From: Echinarachnius parma
Taxonomy: Eukaryota > Echinodermata > Echinoidea > Clypeasteroida > Echinarachniidae
Assembly: GCA_037951105.1 (NCBI GenBank)
Contig: JBAMJV010004352.1
Location: forward strand, 95,718 to 159,717
Reading direction: 5' to 3'
Length of the DNA stretch: 64,000 nt
Of the stretch, positions 1 through 10,136 are shown in pieces. Below the pieces are notes generated by a model. That model had not been told where the DNA came from, did not search any database, and worked only from the letters and a program-made list of their open reading frames with translations. A program made the position numbers and the translations under genes. How positions within the stretch are numbered: position 1 is the stretch's first letter; each line of letters starts with the position of its first letter.

Positions 1-771
1 AACATATTTACCAAACTTTGTTTCATATTATTATGACCGAGCTCACTTTCCTTTTCTATTACCTAACAAACTCCACCGCGGCATTTGACTGGACAACTAC
101 CTGTGCTATACCAAGCACAAACAATACCAGGACGCGTGCACTCGCCCAAAACATCTCTGGTTCAAACCTGACCAGAGAAAACCAAAATAAAGAAAAGAAA
201 ACACAGCCCTCTGCGCGTGGACACTGCTGACCGACGGCTTATCCTTAACTGCGCCTCCAACAATGTATTGCTAACAGAGTCTGACATAGCCTAATACTTC
301 CAGCAGGTATGAAGGTTTCTCTCCCGAGCAGTACCCTCTCGCGGGCGGTTCGGAGATATTTCTTCCCCTTGTCCCAAGCCCATGCCGTGCCTGTACTAGG
401 ACTATATAAAATCCAAATAAAACTTTGTGGAACAGAAACTAACTTCCTGCCCCACTGTCCCACCGACTTTTAAAACTTTTCTTCTCCATATTCCCATAAA
501 GCCCGGTCACATAATTATTCCTAACATCCAAATATTATATTTTAAATCGTCCAAAATTCAAAATCATCTCGTCCAAATCGCATTCTTTAATTGTGGATAT
601 CCTATCAATCTCTCATACATTCATTCCCACTCACACGATACATTTAATACAATTAGCCCAGTATACCCTACCCCTGTCTTCTACTGAAATTGTGCTGTAT
701 ACCCAAAGAGGGTACTAACTCTCAAGCACTCTAATCCCAGCAGAAGTTCCCTAACCTATCAAATACATTTC
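1..771. other. Gene-free flank downstream of the gypsy pol remnant
   Basis: No convincing coding exon is seen. For the minus-strand gypsy element to the right, the 3' long terminal repeat would be expected here. By eye I could not match this stretch to the DNA upstream of gag (8.5-9.7 kb), so no LTR pair is called. Short open frames here have no family features. Confidence 0.4.
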
Positions 772-1953
772 CTAATCAAATCCAAATCGGATTGGGGGCC
801 GTCTTCGTCGGAGGAAGCTTGGGTAGACTTTGCAAGGTTCCGTGTCCTTCTTGGCCTTCTTCACTCGTTTCGGCTTCATCCTTTCTTGGTATGGTTTGAG
901 TCGATTGTGATGCACTACCTTTGGTTTCCCAATTGGTTCTCGCTTGATTCGGTACGTGACATCACGCAGCTTTCCTAGGACTTTGTATGGACCGATCCAA
1001 TGTTGTCTTAGTTTTGGTGAAAGTCCTTTCTTTGTCGATTTATTTTCCAACCATACTAAGTCATTTTCCTTGTGGGGGTGAACCAGTGCTCGCCGGTCGT
1101 AGTTTGCTTTCTGCCGGTCACTGGCGTGCCTGAGGTTTTCCCTAGCAAGCGTGTGAGTCTTCTCCAACTTCTCGCTTAGTTGGTCGGCATAGGACTTGTC
1201 TTCATCTTCAGCGTCATCTTTTCCATTGATGCATGGCAGCCTAGCATCCACTGGTAGTCTGATCTTCCTCCCCAACATCATTTCGCATGGTGAGGCTTTC
1301 GTAGTTTCATGCACGGACGAACGGTAGGCCATCATAATGAAGGGAATCCACTCATCCCAATCTCGTTGGTAGGCCGAGACCACTTTCGACAGCATTGCTT
1401 GTAGGGTGCGGTTGAATCTCTCCACCATCCCGTCAGATTGTGGATGAAAGGGAGTGGTCCTTGTTTTGTCTATGTCCAGCAATTTACAAATTTCTTGGAA
1501 GAGATTCTCAAAATTTCTGCCCTGGTCGGTGTGTATTTGGATAGGTACTCCAAAACGACAGATGAATTCTTCTACTAGTACTTTTGCTACCGTGGGTGCC
1601 GTTTGATCGGGGATAGGATAGGCTTCGGTCCATTTCGTGAAGTAATCAGCAACCACCATTATCAGCTTGTTTCCTGATTTTGAAGTTGGTAGTGGTCCCA
1701 TGACGTCAATTGCGATTCTTTCGAGGGGTTCGCCTACATTGTACTGCCTCATCTTCGCCCTATGCCTTTGTTGGGGAGGTTTCCTTGCCCCACAGATAGG
1801 GCATGTTCTACACCAGTTTTCCACGTCTCGCCTGTAGTCTTTCCAGTAGAAGCGGTCTCGCACACGTTTCATAGTACGTGTCATACCCAAGTGGCCTGAC
1901 GTCCGATGGTCATGTAGTTCGTGTAGCACTGTTTCGATCATACCCGTAGGCAC
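772..1953 (-). pseudogene. Gypsy pol: integrase segment
   Basis: The open frame of 393 codons carries a textbook retroviral-type integrase. The zinc-binding part is H16-x4-H21-x29-C51-x2-C54. The catalytic triad reads D83, D143 and E179, i.e. D-x59-D-x35-E, with the usual spacing and an HTDQG context at D143. The C-terminal part (about residues 260-380) is basic with a GPY-like stretch (IGPYKVL), typical of gypsy integrases. The enzyme would insert element cDNA into host DNA. It is a processed part of a polyprotein, so the first Met here is not a true start. This segment is intact, unlike the frames upstream of it. Confidence 0.92.
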
Positions 1954-1975
1954 TACCAGCTGCCAAGTCGTCTCA

Positions 1976-2853
1976 CTACCCGCCTCGTTCTCCCACCTTC
2001 GATATAGGATCCCATCTCGTAGAGTTAGTCTGTCCCATTGTCGAATATGCTTTTAGAGTCTTGTTTTCTAGTGCAATTTCTTCCCACGATGGGCGGGCCC
2101 CATTCTTTTTCCATTGGATCAGTGTCTTCAAGTTTCTCTCCCGTAGTTGAGCTGCTGCAATCTTGTTCTCGTCAGTTCCAGATGTTATACTGCTAGTAGT
2201 GGGTTCCTGCTCGGTGGATTCGAGTCGTGATGACACAGAACAAACATAGACTTCGTTTGCTGCCCCGGCGAATGGCTGTCGAAGTTGGCCTCCTGCTTTT
2301 CACAATGTTGGCAGTCTACACATGGCCTACGGGATAGTCCATCAGCATTGGTATGCTGAATTTCGAAGTCGTATGTGCCAAGCAGTTCTAGCCAACGCGC
2401 TACCTGTCCTTCTGGTTGTTTGAATCTCATCAACCATGTCAATGCTCCATGATCAGTTCGTATGAGGAATTTACCCCCATAAATGTAGGGATGAAAGTGC
2501 TTCACGGCAGCTACGAGGGCAAGTAGTTCTTTTGTGGTCACACAATATTGCCTTTCTGGTTTGGTTAGGGCGCGACTGTAGTAGGCAATTACTCTTTCTT
2601 GCCCATCTTGGATCTGCGAGAGTACCGCTCCAATGCCATCATTGCTCGCGTCAGTATCCACGATGAACGGATCTCCCTCCCGAGGAAAGGCGAGGATGGG
2701 GGACGTAGTAAGAGCATTTTTTAGGAGGGAAAATGCCTCTTCACATTCGGGCTTCCATTTGAATTCCCTTCCTTTCTCTGTCAGTCTATGCAGCGGTCTT
2801 GCAACACCTGCAAAGCCCTTGACGAATCGCCTGTAGTATGAGCAAAGCCGCAA
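1976..2853 (-). pseudogene. Gypsy pol: end of RT, RNase H and linker, frame-shifted
   Basis: The frame 2185-2853 begins in the connection region of the reverse transcriptase (SYYRRFVKGFAGVARPLHRL) and runs into a gypsy-type RNase H with the VDTDASNDGIGAVLSQ motif and a downstream RTDHGALTWL motif. It breaks before the integrase. The overlapping frame 1976-2236 carries the linker in another phase. Together they bridge RT and integrase, so at least two shifts have accumulated. No activity is expected. Confidence 0.85.
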
Positions 2854-3584
2854 AAGTTCCGAACGTCACGGATGGTAGTAGGTTGTGGCCAGTCTTTCAC
2901 GTCTTTGATTTTGTCTGAGTCTGTGGAGATGCCGTTCTGTGAAACTACATGACCAAGAAATTTAACTTCGTGTCTGAATAGGGCGCATTTCTTGGGTGAA
3001 AGCTTCAAATTTGCCTCTCGAATCCGCTGGAATACATGCTTCAGCCTTTGTACTTCTTCTTCGAATGTTCTGCCGAAAACGATTATGTCGTCTAAGTATA
3101 CGAGGCAAGTTTCCCACTGTAGCCCATGTAGGACATGCTCCATCAGTCGTTCAAATGTAGCTGGTGCGTTGCACAAACCGAACGGCATCACATTAAAGTG
3201 ATAAAGACCCCCTTCCGTTGCAAATGCAGTCTTCTCTTTGTCTTCAGGGCTCATCTCGATTTGCCAGTATCCACTAGATAGATCTAATGTCGAGAACCAC
3301 TTCGCTCCATCCAGCCTGTCTAGAGAATCGTCTATGCGGGGGAGCGGATAGCTGTCCTTTTTGGTTATTGCGTTTAATTTTCTGTAATCTACGCAAAATC
3401 TGGTGTTGCCATCTTTCTTTTTCACTAACACGACCGGTGATGACCATGGGCTTGCGGAGGGCTCTATTACTTCTTGGTTGAGCATTTTCCGAACTTCATC
3501 TCGGGCTTCCCCTCGTTTGTGGATGGGTACTCGGAGGGCAGGTTGTTTTATTGGCCCCTCTCCAGTGGTGATTTGGTGTTTCAC
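2781..3584 (-). pseudogene. Gypsy pol: reverse transcriptase segment
   Basis: This contains the RT fingers and palm blocks in order: FCVDYRKLN, DLSSGYWQIEM, FGLCNAPATF and the catalytic YLDD (in LVYLDDIIVF), followed by the thumb-start motif FLGHVVS. These are characteristic of Ty3/gypsy RT, which copies element RNA into cDNA in cytoplasmic particles. The frame is lost at its 3' side near 2.85 kb (after VRNFCGF), where RT continues in the frame of the adjacent entry. It is separated from the protease frame by another shift near 3.6 kb. Confidence 0.92.
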
Positions 3585-3598
3585 TAGTCCATTTCTAC

Positions 3599-4372
3599 CT
3601 ATATCCCCCTTTTCTTTGGAGAATATAATGTATCTTCGTGTTCCAGAAGAAGCTCCGCTACTTCTTCCCTTCGGTCTGAAGTGAGACTAGTTGTGCTTGC
3701 ATTTAATAACTCTTTTAAATGCTCTGGAAGTTTGTTCTCATTTCCATTGTCTGCCGGTGCTGTGTTGTTTGGTACTGTGCAATTTTCTGATTCTATTATT
3801 TCTTGGATTGGTTCACATGTTGCTACCCGAGTCCCTTCGTATATCTTTTGGGGTCTATCCGAGAAATTTACGAGACGAACTGGAACGCATTTGCCTTTTG
3901 GTCTGGTGAGTATTCGGGCGACCATCACTTCTTCACGTTTTCGTAGGTCTTGATTCGGTTCCAGTAGAAATAACTCGGGTGAGTTAGTCTCCAAATTCCC
4001 CTTTACTTCGCCTGGTAGAATCATCTCTTGGCCTGGTTCTATTATCACAGTTTCTGCAATACATACAGAATAGGTGCCTGTATGCTCGTGTAGCTCGTGT
4101 GGGTTGAGTACTGTGTCGCCATGGGTTACTTGATTGTTTTTCAAATCTATTATACATTGTGTTCTTTGCAGCAAGTCCATTCCGATGATTGCTGCTGGTT
4201 CGATATCTGCAACCAAGAAGTCATGATATAGAGTGGTTGGTCCCAATTCTATGCAGACTCTGCCCTGGCCGTATATTGGTGCCGTTTTTCCATCCGCTAG
4301 TATCATTTCTGCTTTTGAAGGATTGAGATTTGGTTTGGTCGTTGAGTATATAGCTTCGTATATCCGAGTGTT
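3599..4372 (-). pseudogene. Gypsy pol: protease C-terminal part and RT leader
   Basis: Directly left of the hAT-like insertion the minus frame resumes the retropepsin, with VADIEPAAIIGMDLLQR matching the conserved IIGxDLL segment of retroviral-type proteases. It then runs through a spacer toward RT. The first codons in the open frame (the part above 4372) belong to the inserted element, not to gypsy. The frame ends at a stop just after a GGGGG run, and the next frame continues with the RT leader, so a homopolymer indel is the likely cause. Confidence 0.8.
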
Positions 4373-5004
4373 CATAGGCGCCGGAAGTGGGGGGGCAGGG
4401 GGGGGCGGCCGCCCCCCCAATCCAAAAAGTGGGGGGGCAAAACGCATTTTTGCCCCCCCAAAAAGCCCCCCCCCCCCGAAAAAAAAGAAAAAAAGAAAAA
4501 GGAGAAGAGTGGGAAAGAAAAAAGAAATAGTATGAGCTAAGACTTGTTAATTCTAACGTTCAACAACTAATCTATACATCCATTTTAAGTTTTCGCTGCG
4601 CGCTTCGCGCGCGAACAGATTATCTCAGTTTGTTGTGTAAATTGCGTATGGTCTTGGCCATGGGGTGAGTACTTTTTCTGTACCGGGCCACGTATAGTTC
4701 CCGTGTAGGCTGGCAATGCTCTAGCTGCTTGTGTGACGTGCACCAAATGCACCATTTCAAGTATATAAATGCAAAATCTTCCCCGTGGGAGGGGGATACC
4801 CCCTCCCAAACCCTCCCCCTCTGGCTCTGCCCCAGCGGCGCTTGGTCGCTTCGCTCCCTCGGGCATGTCGGGACTCATTCTTGGCTGTAGGCTATGTTGT
4901 TGGATCATACATAATGTGGCATATGGTATATGTTGGAACTGTGTATGACACTAAATACAATATTTTGTGTGCGTTGGGGTGCATATTTATTAGTGTGTCA
5001 ATTA

Positions 5005-5371
5005 TTTGTTTTCTTCGTGAAAAATATATGACATTTCTGGTCGATCAAATCATAACACGCTTTCCCAGATACAGTTAATCATAAGCCCGAATTTCCTATC
5101 TAGGTATGCACCAGATTGCACAATTTCAAGTCCAAAAATGCAAAAGCTCCCTACCGTGGGAGGGGGGACACCCCCCTCCCACACCCTCCCCCCGCTCAGT
5201 CACTTCGCTCCCTCGCAATGTCTCACTCTCACCTCAGCTCTGGCTCAAAGTTGGCAACCCTGTGAGTGTACATGGTTGGGCATGAGCCCCTACACAACAA
5301 AAATCGTGAACCTATTTAGGTCTTTGCCCCCCCCCCCCCCCCCCAATCCAAAACTGCTTCCGGCGCGCCTG
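5005..5371 (+). repeat. Internal duplicate of the hAT-like right end (unit 1)
   Basis: The block starts with CAATTATTTGTTTTCTTCG and ends with the terminal sequence CTTCCGGCGCGCCTG at 5371. It recurs almost unchanged at about 6985-7347. The 4373-7347 insertion therefore has two right ends, and 4373-5371 by itself would be a complete 1-kb element. The other member in this window (10137-11627) shares the cgtgggagggggayacccc core. Confidence 0.75.
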
Positions 5372-5427
5372 GTCCCCCACCCCCTCCTCCTCCCAACGAT
5401 GTGTACGCATATTAAGATGATATTATA

Positions 5428-6487
5428 CAGTGCGAGTCCAAAAAAACGAAACCGGACTTTGATAGCTTATAAATCCATAAATCCAAAAGTATATATGTTG
5501 ATATTGGTATCATGTTAAAGCTTGAGGACTTCCTTTTAAAATGATATATCATACACTCTGATCACTTCACGCTTCACCGAACGCGACCTAATTATCCAAA
5601 GGCATGCAAAAACTACCGTGTCCAAGTTTGCAGTGTTCTTGTTTTGTGAATGGTTGCATCTGTTGTTTGATTGTCAAAGATAACTTCATCCTGCATGTCC
5701 TATTCAGGGGCCCCTCCCTCCAAACAGTGTGGTTGCTGATGTGAGGACAGTGTATGATCCCCTTCCACCCTGATAAACATGACAAAACTGGCAACCACCT
5801 GATATTTTGTTGTGATTCACCAAACGATATTTTTGAAATGTTAATTTGAAGAAAAAAACGTAAACAGAAGCATTCATTCATGATAAACACAACAAAAAAC
5901 CTAAGTCCCCCCTATTCAAAATAGCGTAAAACCGATAAGGTTTTGAGCAAAATAACTTGGCAGGATTGTTCCTACACTGATTGACTAGCTTCTCTGTGAA
6001 AATAAGATTGATCCGCCATGTAATGCATGAGTGAGCACACATTAAAGGCAAAATTGTCACTTTTCAAAAGTCACAAGAGTCAAAAAGTGAACATTTTGCC
6101 TTTAATGTGTGCTCACTCATGCGTGACTCGACGGACCAATTTCATTTTCGCACATAAGTTATTCAATAAGTGTATAAACAATCCTGCCAAGTTATTTTGC
6201 TCAAAACTTTATTGTTAAAAAGTTATGCTATTTTGATTAGGGGGGACTTAACTTGTTTTGTTGTGTTTAAAACAAGACGAAGGCAAACTTGGACACGGGT
6301 AGTTTTTGCATGACTTTGGATAATAAGATCTTGCTCGATGATGCGTAAAGTGCTCAAAATTTTTGATATATCATTTTAAAGGCAATTTCCCAAGCTTTAA
6401 TGTGATACCAATATCAACATATATATGTTTGTAATTGTGGATTTATAAGCTATCAAAGTCCGGTTTCGTTTTGTTTGACTCGCACTG
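5428..6487. mobile_element. Foldback MITE with TA target site, nested in the hAT-like element
   Basis: The ends are inverted repeats beginning CAGTGCGAGTCCAAA and closing in the complement, with TA on both sides (5426-5427, 6488-6489), as for Tc1/mariner-type insertions. The arms run for hundreds of bases and meet near 6066, where AAAGGCAAAATTGTCAC faces its complement. No transposase frame is visible. The termini resemble those at 45466, 50314 and 63493 (C-A-x-x-GTG...CAGAAAAA-type), so they may belong to one broader family. Confidence 0.82.
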
Positions 6488-6751
6488 TACATCATTTGTG
6501 GGGAGCCTTGCTCTGTGCCAGACAGTATAACATTACACCCTAAACAAAAATACAGTTTTATCATGTTTATTGTGGTGCGTAACATTCTTTTTAGCAGCTA
6601 ATCATGATTTGTCTTACCAAAATGATAATCGAATCGCCGAATATATACAGACAAGGCAATTAATAAAACATTATGAAAAATTAACAGCTGCCGGTGGAAC
6701 GAAATACCTGTTCCTTTCTAGCTTTTGCAATCCTCATAGAATTAATGCAGG

Positions 6752-6857
6752 CCCAACCAGGCTCCCATAGGCAATGGGTTAATATCCCCGACAATAACAG
6801 AATAATATGTTATTGTCGGGAATAATATCCCATTGCCTATCGGAGCCTGGTGGGTCA
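6752..6857. repeat. Hairpin of about 105 bp
   Basis: CCAACCAGGCTCCCATAGGC is followed about 80 bases later by its near complement. The inner arms TATCCCCGACAATAACA and TGTTATTGTCGGGA face each other across a loop of about ten bases. It lies between the nested MITE and the repeated right end of the hAT-like element. It may be a tiny foldback element of its own, but no target duplication was clear. Confidence 0.65.
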
Positions 6858-7355
6858 ATATTATTGTCTGTAGGTGGGTAAATAATGTTGTGTTTGGCTG
6901 CCAAGAAAATTTGTTTTGCGCTCATGCGCTGCATTTTATATTTATCAATATAAACATGGAACAAAATACGGTTTCCAAATATCTCAATTATTTGTTTTCT
7001 TCGTGAAAAATATATTTAACATTTCTGGTCGATCAAATCATAACACGCTTTCCCAGATACAGTTAATCTTAAGCCCGAATTTCATATTTAGGTATGCACC
7101 AGATTGAACAATTTCAAGTCCAAAAATGCAAAAGCTCCCTACCGTGGGAGGGGGGACACCCCCCTCCCACACACTCCCTCCGCTCAGTCACTTCGCTCCC
7201 TCGCAATGTCTCACTCTCACCTTAGCTCTGGCTCAAAGTTGGCAACCCTGCGAGTGTGCATGGTTGGGCATGAGCCCCTACACAACAAAATCGTGAGCCC
7301 CTTTAGGTCTTTGCCCCCCCAATCCAAAACTGCTTCCGGCGCGCCTGCGAGTGTT

Positions 7356-7809
7356 TAATATTGTCGCATTGGCCCCTGTGTCGACTAATGAAATAACGTC
7401 GTTCCCGTTGAATTTGGCTTTTATTTTAATGCAGTTTGGTTCCTCATTACAAAGACTAGTGAATATGAAGTTGGGTCGTGTGTCTGTTACTGCATGCCGG
7501 CCCCCGACCCCGGAGCTCGGCCGATTCAGGTTTCCCTTTGGCATGTTTGGTGTTTCTCTCTGCGAATAGCTTGTTGACCGCCAGCCCCCTTGGTTGCTCC
7601 TGTTGCAACAGTCAGACTGATAATGTCCTGGCTCCCCACATTTCCAGCAAACGACTTGACGATTCGGTCTTCTATCGGGTGGCTGCCTTCTTTCTTCCGA
7701 GTTGTTCTGTCCTCGATTTACACCTTTGGAAAGCTCTTTCAGAACTGCACTTGTAACTTCTTTCACGATTTGTTCGTGTTCATTCTCCTTTTCGATTGGT
7801 ACTTGAATG
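7356..7809 (-). pseudogene. Gypsy nucleocapsid zinc knuckle and N-terminal protease
   Basis: The minus frame contains CWKCGEPGHYQSDC, a CCHC zinc knuckle (C-x2-C-x4-H-x4-C) that binds element RNA in Gag. About 65 codons later comes the retropepsin active site LVDTGANATILN with the catalytic D-T-G triplet. The reading is cut at 7347/7356 by the hAT-like insertion and resumes at 4364. This exact interruption shows that the gypsy copy is older than the DNA transposon. Confidence 0.88.
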
Positions 7810-8484
7810 CTACGAATTGGCCGGCGTGATGAGTAATTTCTCTGTCGTTCTGCAACTTGGAATGCCTCTGCCTCTACTGCTGCTCATATTGCTTCTGAGA
7901 GTGAATCTGGGTGCGTGTTGTAGACCCCAAATCGAATCTCTGGGTCTGGTCGATGGGTAAGCACGTCTTGTTAACCGACGGATGGCTTGCCCTAACTCTG
8001 GTAAAGTTTCACCTTTTCCCCTCTTTCTATTTCGAAGCTCCACCCGGTAGACTTCGGTTTGGTTTTCCGGCTGGAATTTAGCCTTCAATGCAGACTGCAA
8101 TGCCCTGTAATCATGCCGTTTTGCTTCTTCCAGGTCGCCCAAAACTGCTCTAGCATCTCCTCTTAGGCTGGCAGCTAGTTGCATTGATTTTGTTTTGTAG
8201 TTCCATCCGTTTAAGTCTGATATTACGTCAAACTGTACGAGGAAGTCATCCCACGTTGTGGATCCATCATACGTTGGCGCCTTGGCAGTGGCCCTTTGAT
8301 ATTTAGGTTTAGCTTTCTTCTCTCGTATCAGAAGTTCCCCCAATATTTTTGCTAAGTCCTGATTCTGGTCTGCCTCTTCTTCAATCTCCGTTTCCGAATC
8401 ATCCGATTGTTCTGGCCGTATTTGGTCCCGTTCTTCCCCCCTATCGTACTTGAAAACTACATCCTCGCTGTCTGCCTCAGCCAT
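7810..8484 (-). pseudogene. Gypsy gag (capsid-like) remnant
   Basis: An acidic N-terminus (many D and E in residues 1-45) is followed by a Gag capsid-like segment: WDDFLVQFDVISDLNGW, then LAASLRGDARAVLGDL and LKAKFQPENQTEVYRVEL. These are the hallmarks of Ty3/gypsy and Arc-type Gag. The frame derails near 7.95 kb: the last ~35 codons of the open frame are out of phase with the continuation toward the zinc knuckle, and a TGA lies between. It encodes no intact particle protein. Confidence 0.82.
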
Positions 8485-8609
8485 GATTTGGCGTGGGTCC
8501 GTCTCACTGGATCTTGTAGTTGTTATTTTTTTTTCAAGATCCCACCGCTGCTCACCAGTTTTGTAGCGTGCCGAGGGTCCTATTTACCAGTTCTGTGGCG
8601 TTGGCTATA

Positions 8610-9000
8610 CCCAGGTAGCAAGCCAACGTTGGACCAACGTTGGAATCTCGAAACTCGTTGGAAGTTGGAAACCAACGTTGGTCCAACGTTGGATTAACGT
8701 TGGATTCTCGCAACTCCTTGGAAGTTGAAATCTGGTTGGATACCAACGTTGGTCCAACGTTGGATTAACGTTGGATTCTCGCAACTCCTTGGAAGTTGAA
8801 ATCTGGTTGGATACCAACGTTGGTCCAACGTTGGATTAACGTTGGATTCTCGCAACTCCTTGGAAGTTGAAATCTGGTTGGATACCAACGTTGGTCCAAC
8901 GTTGGATTAACGTTGGATTCTCGCAACTCCTTGGAAGTTGAAATCTGGTTGGATACCAGCGTTGGTCCAACGATGGACCAACGTTTGTTTGCTACCTGGG
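8610..9000. mobile_element. MITE carrying a 71-bp minisatellite
   Basis: The inverted termini are CCCAGGTAGCAA at the left and TTGCTACCTGGG at the right, with TATA on both sides (8606-8609, 9001-9004). The interior is a tandem array of a 71-bp unit beginning TGGATTCTCGCAACTCC, with starts at 8701, 8772, 8843 and 8914 and a more diverged copy before them. Each unit contains several CCAACGTTGG palindromes. Because 71 is not a multiple of 3, repeat-encoded open frames appear in all phases on the minus strand. These are not genes. It sits in the leader upstream of gypsy gag. Confidence 0.85.
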
Positions 9001-9004
9001 TATA

Positions 9005-9722
9005 GGGTCGTATTGCTCTCACTTTTGCAGTTTCAAAACTGTTCTCCCCTCTTTCTCAATTCGCAATCTCACTTTCAAGTTCACCAAATCAGTTTCTCAG
9101 TTCCTCACTACAAAACTCACTTTTCACACCACATTTTGCCTAACTAAGGATGCGATCTGGACAATGGAATTCCGGTATAGTGGAAGTTTATTATTTATCA
9201 AGTCAAGTCAAGTTCAAAATTTCTCTCGTTGGTCTAGAGCTAACCCTACAGACCGTCCGTCTCCTACCGGACGGGCCAACCGAGTGAGGAAAATCCGGCC
9301 CTGATATACCGTCCCAGGGTTCTTAAGTTAACACAAAATATATTAACTCTATGACTTTCCCTATATACTACCAACACTTTAAACTAACATAACACTTATA
9401 ATAAACAATCTACTGAAAAGGTTAATACGGTACTTGGACCTTGGACTCTTTAGTTTCGATATGGTGGCTGGAATTCCCTCGGGAAACACTACTACACAGT
9501 GGTACAAACGTAATACAGGGTGTATCATAAAGTGTAAATGTGTATATACATGTAAATAAGTTTATACAGTGTACAGTTCTTGCAATTTTCGCCACACTTG
9601 TTTAGATTAGCTTATTATATCATCGATGGTTCGCCCACCAGATGTTGCTGCCTGTTGCGCAGAACTCTCGTTGGCGGCGCTATAGGGGGATAAACAGGGA
9701 ACACAGTTTAGAACCTAAACTA
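9005..9722. other. Gene-free stretch upstream of gypsy gag
   Basis: There is no exon, RNA gene or clear repeat pair. The 5' LTR of the gypsy copy could lie here, but no match to the 1-771 flank was found by eye. Confidence 0.35.
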
Positions 9723-9940
9723 CCGTAAACTTTGGCCGCCGGGGTGAATTTTACCACTTTTGTAGATGAATGTGTTTTCATCAATCCTCACTTTTTAGAA
9801 CAAATTTCTTATTGTTTCAAATACATTCCTATAGGATCATATATAGAAACAGAAATTTAAAGAGTGAGACTTGATGGAAATACATCCTTCTCAAAAAGTG
9901 GCAAAAGTCACCCCGGCGGCCAAAGTCCCCCTGTTTACGG
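9723..9940. mobile_element. Short MITE with TA target site (CCGTAAAC family)
   Basis: The termini CCGTAAAC and GTTTACGG are flanked by TA at 9721-9722 and 9941-9942. Further in, TTTGGCCGCCGGGGTGA faces TCACCCCGGCGGCCAAAG. The element is 218 bp, has no coding capacity, and shares the CCGTA start with the elements at 35172, 50381 and 57734. Confidence 0.75.
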
Positions 9941-10136
9941 TACCGGTATTCCCTTTGATTTGGAGCTTTGAATAGGTGAACTAGCTGCCGAAGGTTCTAT
10001 CCCATGACCTACACTATTAAACATCCCCTACAATATCGTATAACATTTCATATCATAACAACATGTTAGCTGAGTACAGTGTATAGTTAGAGGGGCAGTT
10101 GTGTTTGTTGGTTGGTTCAGATATCGATATGACCAC

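Larger units (their letters stand above)
4373..7347. mobile_element. hAT-like inverted-repeat element, compound, inserted in gypsy protease
   Basis: The left end reads CATAGGCGCCGGAAGTGG and the right end is the complement of CAGGCGCGCCGGAAGCAG. Perfect 8-bp direct repeats CGAGTGTT flank it (4365-4372 and 7348-7355), and they fall inside the gypsy protease reading frame. An 8-bp duplication with CA-starting termini is characteristic of the hAT superfamily. Inside are long G/C tracts and a GCGCGCTTCGCGCGCG-type palindrome. A second right-hand terminus ends at 5371, and repeats of about 340 bp occur at roughly 5.0-5.37 and 6.98-7.35 kb. No transposase is seen, so it is non-autonomous. A second family member is at 10137-11627. 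Confidence 0.88.
772..8484 (-). mobile_element. Decayed Ty3/gypsy LTR retrotransposon interior (gag-pol)
   Basis: Read on the minus strand, the order is gag, zinc knuckle, aspartic protease, reverse transcriptase, RNase H, integrase. This is the Ty3/gypsy (Metaviridae) gene order. The element is dead: gag has a shift and a stop near 7.9 kb, pol shifts near 3.60 kb (at a run of G) and near 2.85 kb, and another break lies near 2.0-2.2 kb. A hAT-like element (4373-7347) is inserted inside the protease. LTRs and a primer-binding site were not identified by eye, so the true ends are unknown. The family call is secure from the enzyme motifs described in the separate entries. Confidence 0.93.

Noticed and set aside
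8605-9005. CRISPR-like array (regular repeats at 8.6-9.0 kb)
   Set aside because: The repeats are contiguous without unique spacers and lie in animal DNA inside a MITE.
8552-9022. Overlapping minus-strand frames repeating NPTLDQRW
   Set aside because: They are produced by the 71-bp minisatellite in all three phases. No gene is indicated.
1-9722. A pair of LTRs flanking the gypsy element
   Set aside because: No matching direct repeats were found by eye on the two sides. A self-alignment could reveal them, but I cannot support coordinates.
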